A DNA stretch of 64,000 nt from LMUY01 sp964247705 (GTDB lineage: Bacteria; Pseudomonadota; Alphaproteobacteria; Acetobacterales; Acetobacteraceae), in assembly GCA_964247705.1 (NCBI GenBank), contig CAXTVQ010000005.1, positions 57,185 to 121,184 of the forward strand, given 5' to 3'. A model generated the notes under the pieces. It was given only the letters and a program-made list of their open reading frames with translations. It searched no databases and was not told the origin of the DNA. A program made the translations under genes and the position numbers. Below, piece by piece: positions 17,383-27,610 of the stretch (position 1 is its first letter; each line of letters opens with the position of its first letter).

Positions 17383-20300
17383 TGCGGACGCTGCTGCGGA
17401 TCGTGGGCTGGGTGCTGGGTGTGCTGATCCTGGTGCCGGTGTTCGCCGTGCTGGCGGCGATCCTGTTGCTCAATATCGACCCGGGGCGCCGCCTGGTGGA
17501 GCGCCTGGCAGGCCAGCTCACCGGCGGGCAGGTGGAGATCGCCGGGTTGTCCGGCCGGTTCCCGGACGCGCTGCGGCTGGCCCATGCCGAAGTGCACGAC
17601 GCGCAAGGGCCGTGGATCATCCTGGACAACGTGGCGCTGGACTGGTCGCCGCTTGCCCTCCTGCACCGGGAGGCGCGCGTCGACCTGCTGACGGCCGAGC
17701 GGGTGCAGGTGCCGCGGCTGCCGGTGTCGCAGCCCGCCACCAAGCCGCAGCCGGCCAGCAGCCAGCCGTTCTCGCTGCCGGTGCACGTGACGGTGGCGAG
17801 CCTGCATATCGCGCGGGCGGAGATCGGCGCGCCGGTGGCGGGCGTCGCCGCGGTGCTGGCGCTGGACGGGCGGGCGCATTTGGCCTCGCTGCAGGACGGC
17901 GACGCGGACGTGACGATCGACCGGCTGGACAGCGCCGGCAGCTACGAGGTCCACGGCAAGATCGACCCCGCGCACCTTGCCGCCCGGCTTGCGGTGAACG
18001 AGCCGCCGCACGGGTTGATCGCCAGCATCGCCAAGCTGCCGGACATCGGCGCGATCACGCTGCAGGCCAGCGTGGACGGTCCGCGCTCGGCCGAGGCGAC
18101 CGCGCTGGACCTCACCGCTGGCCCGGCCCACGCCACGGCGAAGGGCACGGTGGACCTGGCCGGGCAGTCGGCCGACCTGGACGTCACCGCCAACGCGCCG
18201 GCGATGACGCCGGCACCCGGCGTGTCCTGGCAAACAATTGCGCTGGACGCGCACGTGCATGGCCCCTTCACCAAGCCGGACGCCTCCGGGCATCTGGACG
18301 TGGCGGGTCTTGCTGCCGGGGGTGCGTCGGTCGGCCGGCTGACGGCGGAGCTGCAGGGCAACCAGGGTGCGGCCGGGTTGCGGGCGAACGTGGCGGGGCT
18401 GCGCATTCCCGGGCCGAAGCCGGACCTGCTGGCCGCCGCGCCCGTCGTGCTGCAGGCGGACGCGCGGCTGGATACGCCGGCGCGCCCGGTGACGTTCAGC
18501 CTGTCCCATCCGCTGCTGCAGGCGACGGGGCACGCCAACACCGGCGGCGACATCACCGCCCATGTGGACCTGACCGCGCCGGACCTCGCTCCGCTCGCCG
18601 CCGCCGGGGGCGTGGACCTGCAGGGCCGCAGCCAGTTGGCGGTGGACGCGGCGATTGCTGGCGGTGTGACCAATGTAAAGGTGGACGGCACCGTGGGCGT
18701 CACCGGCGGCCTCGCGCCGGTGCCGGCGCTGCTGGGGGATGCGGCGAAGATCGGCGTGACGGTGGCCCTAGCCGGCAGCGACATCACCGTCAGCCGGGCG
18801 GAGGTGGATGGCAAGACCGTGACCCTGCACGCGACCGGCACCGACAAGGCGAACGTGCTGGACCTGGCCTACGACGTGGCGCTGAGCGACCTGGCCGTGC
18901 TCACCCCCACCGTGGAGGGTGCGGTGACGGTGCAGGGCACGGCGAAGGGCGCCACCGACAACCTGGCCGTCGCTGCCAAGCTCGATGGCGAGATCGGCAC
19001 CAAGGGCGTGCCGAAGGGGCCGGTGCAGGTTTCTGTCGACGCCACCGGACTGCCGGGCAACCCCGCCGGATCGGTGACGGCGCAGGGCACGCTGGAGGGG
19101 GCGCCGCTGACGCTGGATCTGGTGGCCAACCGGACTGCGGACGGCACGCTGCACGCCACCATCCAGCGCGCCGACTGGAAGAGCCTGCACGCCGAGGGCG
19201 CGGCGACGCTGCCCAAGGGGGCGACGCTGCCGGAGGGCAAGGTCAGCTTGCGCATGACCCGGCTCGAGGACCTGCGCGCCCTGACTGGCCAGGCGGTGAG
19301 CGGGTCGGTGACCGCGGACGCCGCGCTGGACGGCAACGAGGCGACGATCAATTTGGACGCAACCCATGCCGGGATCCCCGGCAGCGCGGTCGGGCGCGCG
19401 GTGCTGAAGGCGCGCGTGACCAATCCTACGGCGCATCCGAGCGTCGCGGCCACGCTGGATACGGACGGGATCGAGGCGGGCGGCATCGGCGGCTCGGCCA
19501 AGCTCGCGGTGAACGGGCCGGAGGACGCGCTGGCGATCCGGCTGAACGCGGCGCTGACGAACCTGGCGGGCGCCGATGCCACCGTCGGCGCCAATGCGAC
19601 GCTGAACGTGCCGGGGAAGACCGTGGCGCTGGCCGCATTCACCGCCGATTGGAAGGGCGAGGCCGTCCGCCTGCTCGCCCCGGCGCGCGTGAGCTTCGGC
19701 GACGGGGTGGCGGTGGACCGGCTGCGCGTCGGGCTGCAAACGGCGGTGCTGGACCTGGCGGGGCGGGTGACGCCGGCGCTGAACCTCACCGCCAGCCTGC
19801 GCGGGGTCACGCCGGACCTGGCCAAGCCGTTTGCCCCCAGCGTGGACGCGGCCGGGGACATCACTGCGGACGCCAAGCTGACCGGCACGACCGCCGCGCC
19901 GAGCGGGACGGTGCGGCTGGCGGCCACCGGGCTGCGGATGCGCACCGGGCCTGCACACGGGCTGCCGCCCGCCACCATCACCGCCAACCTGACGCTTGCG
20001 GGCAAGGCGGCGACGGTGGACGCGCGGTTCGCGGCTGGACGGTCCAACCTCGCCGTTAGTGGCCGGGCGCCGCTGGGGGCGGGGGCGCTGGCGTTGCGGG
20101 CCAATGGCGGGGTGGACCTGGCCATGCTGGACCCGATCCTGGAGCCGCAAGGCCGCCGGGCGCGCGGGCAAGTGGCGCTGGACGCCGCCATCGCCGGCAC
20201 GACCGCGGCGCCGCAGGTGAACGGCTCGGTGACGCTGGCGGGCGGCGAGGTGCAGGACCTGGGCCAGGGTGTCCGGATCAGCGCGATCTCGGCCAACATC

Positions 20301-21374
20301 CAGGCGTCGGGCGAGACGGTGCGGATCGCGAGCTTTTCCGGCCAGGCCGGCCCGGGCACGATCGGCGCCAGCGGGTCAGTCGGGCTGACCGGGGCGATGC
20401 CGGTGGACCTCACGATCACGATGCGCAACGCCCGCCCGCTGGCGAGCGACTTGCTGACGGCCAACCTGAACGCGGACCTGGCCGTGAAGGGCACCGTGCA
20501 GGGCACGCTGGCGGCAACCGGCAAGATCGACATCCTGCAGGCCACGATCAATGTGCCGGAGCACCTGCCGACGTCGGTGGCGGTGTTGCCGGTGCGCATC
20601 GCGGGTGCGCCGCCGCCGCCGCCGGCCAAACCCGGCGCCGTAATCCGGCTGGACCTGCAGTTGAATACGCCGGGCCAGATCAATGTGCGCGGGCGCGGGC
20701 TGGACGCCACGCTGGGCGGCAGCCTGCATGTCGCCGGCACCACGGCGGCGCCGCAGGTCAGCGGCGGGTTCACCATGCGCCGCGGCACGTTCAGCCTGGC
20801 GGGCACGAACCTGACTTTCTCCCGCGGCAAGGTGGGCTTCGACGGCGCCGGGGTGACGAACAAGATCGACCCCTCGCTCGATTTCCAGGCGGATGCGGCG
20901 ACCACGACCGGCACCGCGTCGCTGATCGTGGGCGGTTATGCGGACGCGCCGAAGATCACGCTCACCTCGTCCCCGCCGCTGCCGCAGGACGAGGTGCTGG
21001 CCCAGTTGCTGTTCGGCCGCTCCGCCGCCCAGCTCGGCCCGTTCCAGTATGCCGAAATCGCCGCGGCGCTGGCCGAACTGTCCGGCACCGGCGGCGGCAA
21101 TCCGCTCGACCGGGTGCGCAAGGGCTTGGGTTTGGACCGGCTGAGCGTCGGCAGCGCCACGACCGCCAGCGGCAGCAGCACAAGCGGGGCGACGCTGGAG
21201 GCGGGCAAGTACGTCGCCAACGGGGTGTATGTCGGGGCGAAGCAGGGCACGTCGGGCGCGCAGACTCAGGCGCAGGTGCAGATCGATTTGTACAAGGGTT
21301 TGAAGGCGGAGACGGACGTGGGGACGGGGGCGGGCGGGACGAGCGTGGGGTTGTCCTACCAGTTCGAATACTGA
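17382..21374 (+). CDS. tamB: Translocation and assembly protein TamB (AsmA-like, DUF490)
   Basis: A 1330-residue protein with a single N-terminal membrane anchor (residues 6-32) and a very long periplasmic region. The region consists of repeating short beta-strands rich in Ala, Gly, Thr and Asp, the hydrophobic groove architecture of TamB/YhdP/VPS13-like lipid conduits. The C-terminal 350 residues form the DUF490 domain, with DEVLAQLLFGRSAAQLGPFQYAE and an aromatic FEY end. The ATG overlaps the tamA stop by one base. A palindrome terminator follows ten bases after the stop. Confidence 0.94.
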   Translation: MRTLLRIVGWVLGVLILVPVFAVLAAILLLNIDPGRRLVERLAGQLTGGQVEIAGLSGRFPDALRLAHAEVHDAQGPWIILDNVALDWSPLALLHREARVDLLTAERVQVPRLPVSQPATKPQPASSQPFSLPVHVTVASLHIARAEIGAPVAGVAAVLALDGRAHLASLQDGDADVTIDRLDSAGSYEVHGKIDPAHLAARLAVNEPPHGLIASIAKLPDIGAITLQASVDGPRSAEATALDLTAGPAHATAKGTVDLAGQSADLDVTANAPAMTPAPGVSWQTIALDAHVHGPFTKPDASGHLDVAGLAAGGASVGRLTAELQGNQGAAGLRANVAGLRIPGPKPDLLAAAPVVLQADARLDTPARPVTFSLSHPLLQATGHANTGGDITAHVDLTAPDLAPLAAAGGVDLQGRSQLAVDAAIAGGVTNVKVDGTVGVTGGLAPVPALLGDAAKIGVTVALAGSDITVSRAEVDGKTVTLHATGTDKANVLDLAYDVALSDLAVLTPTVEGAVTVQGTAKGATDNLAVAAKLDGEIGTKGVPKGPVQVSVDATGLPGNPAGSVTAQGTLEGAPLTLDLVANRTADGTLHATIQRADWKSLHAEGAATLPKGATLPEGKVSLRMTRLEDLRALTGQAVSGSVTADAALDGNEATINLDATHAGIPGSAVGRAVLKARVTNPTAHPSVAATLDTDGIEAGGIGGSAKLAVNGPEDALAIRLNAALTNLAGADATVGANATLNVPGKTVALAAFTADWKGEAVRLLAPARVSFGDGVAVDRLRVGLQTAVLDLAGRVTPALNLTASLRGVTPDLAKPFAPSVDAAGDITADAKLTGTTAAPSGTVRLAATGLRMRTGPAHGLPPATITANLTLAGKAATVDARFAAGRSNLAVSGRAPLGAGALALRANGGVDLAMLDPILEPQGRRARGQVALDAAIAGTTAAPQVNGSVTLAGGEVQDLGQGVRISAISANIQASGETVRIASFSGQAGPGTIGASGSVGLTGAMPVDLTITMRNARPLASDLLTANLNADLAVKGTVQGTLAATGKIDILQATINVPEHLPTSVAVLPVRIAGAPPPPPAKPGAVIRLDLQLNTPGQINVRGRGLDATLGGSLHVAGTTAAPQVSGGFTMRRGTFSLAGTNLTFSRGKVGFDGAGVTNKIDPSLDFQADAATTTGTASLIVGGYADAPKITLTSSPPLPQDEVLAQLLFGRSAAQLGPFQYAEIAAALAELSGTGGGNPLDRVRKGLGLDRLSVGSATTASGSSTSGATLEAGKYVANGVYVGAKQGTSGAQTQAQVQIDLYKGLKAETDVGTGAGGTSVGLSYQFEY

Positions 21375-21383
21375 GGCGTTCTC

Positions 21384-21408
21384 CCTCTCCCGTTAAGGAC
21401 GGGAGAGG
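21384..21408. terminator. Dispersed palindrome between convergent tamB and dnaQ
   Basis: Perfect ten-base inverted repeat CCTCTCCCGT / ACGGGAGAGG with loop TAAGG. It starts ten bases after the tamB stop and ends 41 bases before the dnaQ stop. Confidence 0.65.
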
Positions 21409-21449
21409 AAGCAAGAAGTGAAGGAGGCAGTATCCGTTTGTCGCCCGTC

Positions 21450-22127
21450 TCACGTCAGCCAGACCGGCGCCTTCAGCTTGGCCACGAACGCCGCGTGCGC
21501 TTCCAGCTCCGCCGCACTCGGGATGATCGGCCGGGGGACGCGGCCCACATTCATCTGGTAGCTGACCGCGGGCAGCGACGGGCCGTCCCCGGTCGCCAGC
21601 AGCAGGCCGCGCTGCCGGCCGCCGGTGAGTTCGATATACACGTCCGCCAGCAGGCGGCAGTCCAGCAGCGCGTTGTGGCTGGTGCGCTCGGACAGGTCGA
21701 TGCCGAAGCGGCGGCATAGCGCGTCCAGGCTGTTCGGCAGGCCGGGGAAGCGGGTGCGGGCCAACTCCAGCGTGTCCACCTTGCGGGTGAGGCAGACGCT
21801 CGGGCGGCCGACGCGGGCCAACTCGGCGTTGAGGAAGCTGAAGTCGAAGGTCGCGTTGTGCGCGATCAACGGGTCGCCGCCGATGAAGGCGAGCAGGTCG
21901 TCCACGATCTCGGCGAAGCGCGGCTTGCCTTGCAGATCGGCCCGGGTCAGGCCGTGGACGCGGCTGGCGTCCGGGTCGATGTCGCGGTCCGGGTCGATCA
22001 GGCGGTGGAAAACGACACCCGTCGGCAGGTCCCGGACCAGTTCCAGCGCCGCGATCTCGATCATGCGGTCGCCGGTGAGCGGGTCGAGCCCCGTCGTCTC
22101 CGTGTCGAACAGGACCGAGCGGCTCAT
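21450..22127 (-). CDS. dnaQ: DNA polymerase III epsilon subunit (3'-5' proofreading exonuclease)
   Basis: A 225-residue DEDDh exonuclease. ExoI is FDTETTGLDP, ExoII is LIAHNATFDFSFLNAEL, and ExoIII is SHNALLDCRLLADVYIEL, with the catalytic His in that segment. After the exonuclease domain there is only a short tail (about 50 residues) with a VSYQMNVGRVPRPI stretch that may serve as the clamp or alpha-binding part. The ATG overlaps the coaE stop as ATGA. The aroE-coaE-dnaQ order is common in alphaproteobacteria. Confidence 0.95.
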   Translation of the reverse strand: MSRSVLFDTETTGLDPLTGDRMIEIAALELVRDLPTGVVFHRLIDPDRDIDPDASRVHGLTRADLQGKPRFAEIVDDLLAFIGGDPLIAHNATFDFSFLNAELARVGRPSVCLTRKVDTLELARTRFPGLPNSLDALCRRFGIDLSERTSHNALLDCRLLADVYIELTGGRQRGLLLATGDGPSLPAVSYQMNVGRVPRPIIPSAAELEAHAAFVAKLKAPVWLT

Positions 22128-22711
22128 GTTCGCAGGGACCGGATCAGCCGGGTGAGCGGGCGCAGGGCGGCGTTGCGGGACAGGCCGGTGCGGACGGTGA
22201 GATCGGCGTGGCGGCGTTTTTGCGAATCGGGCATCTGCCGGGCGATGATAGCGGCCACTTGTGCATCCGTCATGCCGCGCCGGGCGCGGACCCGGGCGAT
22301 TTGTACGGCGCGGGGGGCGGAGACGACCACGACGAGGTCCACCCGCGCCTCGCCCCCGGTTTCCAGTAGCAGCGGGACGTCGAGCACGGCGGCGGGGGCG
22401 CGGGCGCGGCGGGCATGGGCGAGGAAGGCCTGCTCCATCCGGCGTACGCGGGGGTGCAGGATCGCCTCCAACTGTTTCATCGCCGGGTCGTTGCCCACGA
22501 CGGCGGCGCGCAGGCGGGTGCGGTTCAGCACGCCGCCCTCCACGGTGCCGGGGAAGGCGGCTTCGATCGCGGGCAGGGCGGTGCCGCCGGGTGCCTGGAG
22601 ACGGTGGACGGCGGCGTCGGCGTCGAACACGGGAATGCGGGCGCGGCGGAAGGCCGCGGCGGCGGTGGACTTGCCCATCCCGATCCCGCCGGTCAGGCCG
22701 ATGACTTTCAC
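22124..22711 (-). CDS. coaE: Dephospho-CoA kinase
   Basis: A 195-residue kinase catalysing the last step of coenzyme A synthesis. It has the P-loop GLTGGIGMGKST near the N-terminus, followed by VFDADAAVHRL and the LHPRVRRMEQAFL lid region. The GTG at 22711 begins directly at KVIGLTGGIG, as in the family. An upstream extension would run into aroE in another frame. It lies 13 bases after aroE and overlaps dnaQ by four. Confidence 0.95.
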   Translation of the reverse strand: MKVIGLTGGIGMGKSTAAAAFRRARIPVFDADAAVHRLQAPGGTALPAIEAAFPGTVEGGVLNRTRLRAAVVGNDPAMKQLEAILHPRVRRMEQAFLAHARRARAPAAVLDVPLLLETGGEARVDLVVVVSAPRAVQIARVRARRGMTDAQVAAIIARQMPDSQKRRHADLTVRTGLSRNAALRPLTRLIRSLRT

Positions 22712-22724
22712 GGCGGCAGCCCGC

Positions 22725-23585
22725 TCACGACCCGGCGGAGACCAGGTCGTGCAGCGCTGCATCCACATCCGGCACGACGCCGAACCAGGCCGCGAAGCCC
22801 GGCACGGCCTGATGCAGCAGCATGCCAAGGCCCCCTACGGCCGCCAGCCCGCGCGCCCGTGCCTGGGCCAGCAAGGGCGTTTCGAGCGGCGCGTAGACGA
22901 TGTCGCACACCGCGAGGGACGGAGGCGCCGCGGCCAGGTCCAGGTCCAGCGGCGGTTGGCCGGCCATTCCGAGACTGGTCGTGTTGACCAGCAGCGCTGT
23001 CTCGCCGAGCGCATGGCGCTCCGCCCAGGGCCGGACGCGCAAGCCCGGCAGCGCGGCGGCCAGGGTTTGCGCGCGGCTTTCCGTCCGGTTCGCGACGGTC
23101 ACCGGAACGCCCTCGCCCAGCAGCGCCGCCGCGATTGCGCGGGCCGAGCCGCCGGCCCCGAGCAGCAGCGCCGCGCCGGGCTGCACGCCGTGCGCGCGCA
23201 GGTTGGCGAGGAATCCGGCGCCGTCCGTGTTGTCGCCGACGATGCCCTCCGGCGTGAACACCAGCGTGTTGACCGCCCCGGCCAGCCGCGCCGCCGGGCG
23301 CAACGTGCTGCACAGCGACGCAACCGCCACCTTGTGCGGAACCGTCACGTTCAGTCCGCGGAACCCGGCGGCCCGCAGACCGGCGACCGCTACGGCCAGG
23401 TCCTCTGGCCGAACTGGCAGCGGGACATAAGCGCCGTCGATGGCGTGCCGGGCCAGCCAGTGATTGTGCAGCAGGGGGGAGCGGGAATGCGCAACCGGCC
23501 AGCCGATCACGCCGGCAAGGCGGGCTCGCCCGGTCATGGCCGTAGGAAGGCTCGAGAATTCGGTCGGACGCGCGGCATCGGCCAT
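22725..23585 (-). CDS. aroE: Shikimate dehydrogenase (NADP)
   Basis: A 286-residue enzyme reducing 3-dehydroshikimate in the aromatic amino-acid pathway. It has the shikimate-binding IGWPVAHSRSPLLHN, the catalytic Lys in NVTVPHKVA, the Asp of GDNTDGAGF, and the dinucleotide-binding GAGGSARA followed by NRTESRA. The start is uncertain: ATG at 23585 or ATG at 23537, the latter giving a protein that begins MTGRARLAG as many relatives do. Neither has a convincing ribosome binding site. It is divergent from the cyo operon. Confidence 0.93.
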   Translation of the reverse strand: MADAARPTEFSSLPTAMTGRARLAGVIGWPVAHSRSPLLHNHWLARHAIDGAYVPLPVRPEDLAVAVAGLRAAGFRGLNVTVPHKVAVASLCSTLRPAARLAGAVNTLVFTPEGIVGDNTDGAGFLANLRAHGVQPGAALLLGAGGSARAIAAALLGEGVPVTVANRTESRAQTLAAALPGLRVRPWAERHALGETALLVNTTSLGMAGQPPLDLDLAAAPPSLAVCDIVYAPLETPLLAQARARGLAAVGGLGMLLHQAVPGFAAWFGVVPDVDAALHDLVSAGS

Positions 23586-23814
23586 AATGGAGGTTGTTGA
23601 AACCATTGGACCACAGACCATGCGGAACCCGGCTCGGCAAGGTGGCGCCGTGGATCACCCTCCCGTGAGTAGCGTGCGTTCCGGGGATGGTGCAAACCGC
23701 TGGCTAACCAATCTGGTAGCGGGCCGCCCAGGGCCGCATTACCGGACACTGGCCGTGTGGGTTTGGCGGCTTCTGGCCGTCAGTTGTCTCTACACCTTCC
23801 AAAGGAAGTCTGCG

Positions 23815-24747
23815 ATGCGCGCCACGCCTCCGCAAACGCCGCAGGACGCCTCGCGGCGCTTTTCTGCGCGCCATCTACGCTGGGCGGCCCTCGCCGCACC
23901 TTTGCTGCTGAGCGCTTGCGCCAGGGCGGTGCTGAACCCGGCCGGGTTCGTGGCCAACTCCGAGCGCACGATCCTGCTCGACTCGCTGGCGATCATGCTG
24001 GCGATCATCGTACCCACCATCGTGGCCACACTGGGATTTGGCTGGTGGTTCCGCGCGTCCAACGCGCGCGCCAAGTATAACCCGACATGGTCACACTCCG
24101 GCGCCGTCGAACTGGTCACCTGGGGTGTCCCGTTATTGACCATCATGTTGCTCGGCGGCGTCGCCTGGGTCAGCTCGCACGAATTGGACCCGGCGGTCCC
24201 GCTCGCCTCCAAGAACAAGGCGATCGACGTGCAAGTCGTCTCGCTCGATTGGAAGTGGCTGTTCATCTACCCGGAGCAGCGTATCGCGACGGTGAATACG
24301 ATCACCGTTCCGGCCGGGACGCCGATCCACTTCACGCTGACCTCGGCCAGCGTGATGAACTCCTTCTACGTCCCGCAGCTCGGCAGCCAGATCTACACGA
24401 TGAACAACATGGCCACGGAGCTCAACCTCATAGCCGACCAGCCCGGCACCTACGCCGGCTTGTCCAGCCATTATAGCGGCGACGGGTTCTCCGACATGTA
24501 TTTCGATCTGCACGCAGTGACGCAGGATCAGTTCAACGACTGGGTAACGGCCACCAAGGCAAGCGGCCCTGTGTTCGACCGCCCTGCCTATACCGAACTC
24601 GCCAAGCAGAGCCTCCATGTCAAGCCGTGGACCTACCGCGACATCGATCCCGGCATATTCGCCGATATCGTGACCGACAAGATCGCGCCGGCGCCGGGGC
24701 CGCAGGCAGGGACCCCGTCCGTTGACGTTTCCAACCGGACGAACTGA
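23815..24747 (+). CDS. cyoA: Cytochrome o ubiquinol oxidase subunit II
   Basis: A 310-residue lipoprotein subunit of the proton-pumping bo3 oxidase. The signal sequence ends in a lipobox (LLLSAC), two transmembrane helices follow (about residues 60-80 and 100-120), then a cupredoxin domain on the periplasmic side. The conserved segment SVMNSFYVPQLGSQIYTMNNMATELNLIA lacks the cysteine ligands of CuA, which marks a quinol oxidase and not a cytochrome c oxidase. AAAGGA precedes the ATG at 23815. The gap to cyoB is 167 bases, unusually long for this operon. Confidence 0.94.
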   Translation: MRATPPQTPQDASRRFSARHLRWAALAAPLLLSACARAVLNPAGFVANSERTILLDSLAIMLAIIVPTIVATLGFGWWFRASNARAKYNPTWSHSGAVELVTWGVPLLTIMLLGGVAWVSSHELDPAVPLASKNKAIDVQVVSLDWKWLFIYPEQRIATVNTITVPAGTPIHFTLTSASVMNSFYVPQLGSQIYTMNNMATELNLIADQPGTYAGLSSHYSGDGFSDMYFDLHAVTQDQFNDWVTATKASGPVFDRPAYTELAKQSLHVKPWTYRDIDPGIFADIVTDKIAPAPGPQAGTPSVDVSNRTN

Positions 24748-24914
24748 TCCGGCCGTCAATACGCCAATGACATCAGTGCGGAGCGGCGGAACACCATTGC
24801 GAAGCGACCTCCCACCCTCACATCCTGCAACACGAGTTTGGGCCAGAGACGGTCGCCGCCAACAAGCGATCCGGGCCGCCCAACCATCGCTTTTCCCGTG
24901 CTCGGAGTAGACAC

Positions 24915-26939
24915 ATGCTCGGCAAGCTAACCTGGTCGGCGATACCGTTCGACCAGCCTGTTCCTTTGATTGCGGCGGCCGCGGTCGGCTCCGTCGTCGT
25001 CGTCGTTCTCGGCTGGATCCTGATCAAGGGTTACCTTCCGTATCTCTGGAAGGAGTGGATCACCAGCGTCGACCATAAGCGCGTCGGCGTGATGTACACG
25101 CTGCTGGCATTGGTGATGCTGCTCCGCGGCTTCACGGACGCGATCATGATGCGCTCGCAACAGGCGCTGGCCTATCACTCGGACGGCTACCTGCCGCCTG
25201 AGCACTACGACCAGATCTTCTCCGCGCACGGCACGCTGATGATCTTCTTCGTGGCGATGCCGTTCATGATCGGGCTGATGAACTTCGTCGTGCCGCTGCA
25301 GCTTGGCGTGCGGGACGTGGCGTTCCCGACGCTGAACTCCGTCAGCTTCTGGCTGACCGCGACCGGCGCGCTGTTGGTGAACATCTCGCTCGTGGTCGGC
25401 GAGTTCGCGCGCACCGGCTGGCTGCCCTATCCGCCGTTGTCGGAGCTTGCCTACTCCCCGGGCGTCGGCGTGGACTATTACCTGTGGGCGCTGCAGATCT
25501 CGGGTGTCGGCACCCTGCTCACCGGCGTGAACTTCGTCACCACGATCCTGAAGATGCATGCGCCCGGCATGACCTACATGCGCATGCCGATGTTCTGCTG
25601 GACGTCGCTTGCCTCCAACCTGCTGATCGTGGCGGCCTTCCCGATCCTGACGGCCACGCTCGCGATGCTGACGCTCGACCGCTATCTGGGCTTCCACTTC
25701 TTCACGAACACCGGCGGCGGCAATGTCATGATGTTCATGAACCTGATCTGGGCCTGGGGCCATCCCGAGGTCTACATCCTGATCTTGCCGGCCTTCGGGA
25801 TCTTCTCGGAGGTGATCTCGACCTTCGCCAAGCGGCCGCTGTTCGGCTACCGTTCGATGGTGATCGCGACCATGGCGATCTGCGTGCTGGCCTTCATGGT
25901 CTGGCTGCACCACTTCTTCACCATGGGTGCGGGTGGCGACGTGAACGGCATCTTCGCCATCACGACGATGATCATCGCCGTTCCCACGGGCGTTAAGATC
26001 TTCAACTGGCTGTTCACCATCTACGGCGGCAAGGTCACCTACGACACGCCGATGCTGTTCTCGATCGGCTTCATGGTGACGTTCGTGGTCGGCGGCATGA
26101 CGGGCGTGCTGCTCGCGGTGCCGCCGGCGGACTGGCAGTTGCACAACAGCCTGTTCCTGGTGGCGCACTTCCACAACGTCATCATCGGCGGCACGCTGTT
26201 CGGCGCGTTCGCGGGCTACAATTTCTGGTTCCCGAAGGCGTTCGGCTTCAAGCTGGACGAGAAGCTCGGCAAGGCGTCGTTCTGGTGCTGGCAGATCGGC
26301 TTCTGGCTGGCCTTCGCTCCGCTGTATGTGCTCGGGCTCGAGGGCATGACCCGGCGCATGCAGCACTATGACGTGCAGGCTTGGCAGCCCTGGCTGCTGA
26401 TCGCGGCAGTCGGTGCGTTGGTGATCTTGGCCGGCATCGTGTGCATGGTGGCGCAACTGGTCGTCAGCATCCGCCACCGGCACGAGCTGACGGATGTGAC
26501 GGGCGACCCCTGGGACGGCCGTTCGCTGGAGTGGGCCACGGCCTCGCCGCCGCCGGCGTTCAACTTCGCCGTGCTGCCGACGGTCACCGGCGAGGAGCCC
26601 TACTGGGGCATCAAGCAGCGTGCCCGTGAGCAGATGCAGTTGAGCGAGGAGCCGGAGTACGAGGACATCGAGGTTCCGCGCAACAGTGCTACCGGGTTCA
26701 TCTGCGCCTTCTTCGCCACCCTCATCGGGTTCGCGTTGATCTGGCACATCTGGTGGATGGCCATCGTCGGCGCGGTCGGCGCGTTCGCCACCTTCGTCGT
26801 GTTCGCCTGGCGCGACCGGACGGAGGAGATGGTGCCCAAGGAGGAAGTGGCGCGGATCGCCCGTGCCAACCGCGCTGCCCGGGCCGCTTACCTGGACACG
26901 CTCAAGGCACAGACGGCCGGCGCGAAGGTGACGGCGTGA
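24915..26939 (+). CDS. cyoB: Cytochrome o ubiquinol oxidase subunit I
   Basis: The 674-residue catalytic heme-copper subunit with about 15 transmembrane helices. Visible ligands are the His in SAHGTL (low-spin heme), the HPEVYI site (CuB His cross-linked Tyr), the His pair in WLHHFFTMG (CuB), and VAHFHNV (high-spin and low-spin heme). It oxidises ubiquinol, reduces O2 and pumps protons. Length and the C-terminal extension match E. coli CyoB. It ends as GTGA with the cyoC start inside. Confidence 0.96.
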   Translation: MLGKLTWSAIPFDQPVPLIAAAAVGSVVVVVLGWILIKGYLPYLWKEWITSVDHKRVGVMYTLLALVMLLRGFTDAIMMRSQQALAYHSDGYLPPEHYDQIFSAHGTLMIFFVAMPFMIGLMNFVVPLQLGVRDVAFPTLNSVSFWLTATGALLVNISLVVGEFARTGWLPYPPLSELAYSPGVGVDYYLWALQISGVGTLLTGVNFVTTILKMHAPGMTYMRMPMFCWTSLASNLLIVAAFPILTATLAMLTLDRYLGFHFFTNTGGGNVMMFMNLIWAWGHPEVYILILPAFGIFSEVISTFAKRPLFGYRSMVIATMAICVLAFMVWLHHFFTMGAGGDVNGIFAITTMIIAVPTGVKIFNWLFTIYGGKVTYDTPMLFSIGFMVTFVVGGMTGVLLAVPPADWQLHNSLFLVAHFHNVIIGGTLFGAFAGYNFWFPKAFGFKLDEKLGKASFWCWQIGFWLAFAPLYVLGLEGMTRRMQHYDVQAWQPWLLIAAVGALVILAGIVCMVAQLVVSIRHRHELTDVTGDPWDGRSLEWATASPPPAFNFAVLPTVTGEEPYWGIKQRAREQMQLSEEPEYEDIEVPRNSATGFICAFFATLIGFALIWHIWWMAIVGAVGAFATFVVFAWRDRTEEMVPKEEVARIARANRAARAAYLDTLKAQTAGAKVTA

Positions 26940-27610
26940 GCAGCACGCTGCAGCCGATGGGGGGGTCGAGCCACGACCCCTACAGCATCGGCCGTAGCGG
27001 CGGGGAAGAGCGCTCCAAGAATACCGAGCACGGCGGCAGTGGGCTTGCCTCCAAGCGCATTGTCTCCGGCTATGGGTTCTGGATCTTCCTGCTCAGCGAC
27101 ATCATCATGTTCTCGGCGTTCTTCGCCAGCTACGCGGTGCTGTCGAGTGCGACGGATGGCGGGCCGTCGGGCAAGGACCTGTTCGACCTGCACAACACGG
27201 CCATCGAGACGGCGTGCCTGCTGGCGTCGAGCTTCACCTGCGGCCTGGCCAGCATCGCGGCGAGCCGCAAGCAGGCACTGTGGTTCCATGGCGCCATGGC
27301 GGTGACCGCGGCACTGGGCCTGGTGTTCCTGGGCCTGGAGTTCAGCGAGTTCGCCGACATGGTGGCCAAGGGCGCCGGGCCGGACCGGAGTGCGTTCCTG
27401 TCCTCGTTCTTCACCCTGGTCGGCTGCCACGGGCTGCACGTCTCGCTCGGGATCCTGTGGCTGCTGACCATGATGGCGCAGGTCTGGGCAAAAGGCTTCC
27501 GGCCGGACATCATGCGCCGGATGCTCTGCTTCAGCCTGTTCTGGCATGCGCTGGACATCATCTGGGTGGCGCTGTTCTCGGTCGTCTACCTGCTAGGAGC
27601 CGGCCAATGA
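26936..27610 (+). CDS. cyoC: Cytochrome o ubiquinol oxidase subunit III
   Basis: A 224-residue membrane subunit of the bo3 oxidase with five predicted helices, starting around YGFWIFLLSDIIMFSAFFASY and ending FWHALDIIWVALFSVVYL. The GTG start overlaps the cyoB stop and the gene stop overlaps the cyoD ATG (ATGA), so the three are translationally coupled. The first 40 residues form a hydrophilic, Gly/Ser-rich cytoplasmic extension. Confidence 0.95.
   Translation: MSSTLQPMGGSSHDPYSIGRSGGEERSKNTEHGGSGLASKRIVSGYGFWIFLLSDIIMFSAFFASYAVLSSATDGGPSGKDLFDLHNTAIETACLLASSFTCGLASIAASRKQALWFHGAMAVTAALGLVFLGLEFSEFADMVAKGAGPDRSAFLSSFFTLVGCHGLHVSLGILWLLTMMAQVWAKGFRPDIMRRMLCFSLFWHALDIIWVALFSVVYLLGAGQ

Noticed and set aside
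17612..20059. An 815-codon frame inside tamB
   Set aside because: It is a frame-shifted reading of tamB, rich in Gly, Arg and Ala, with no start context.
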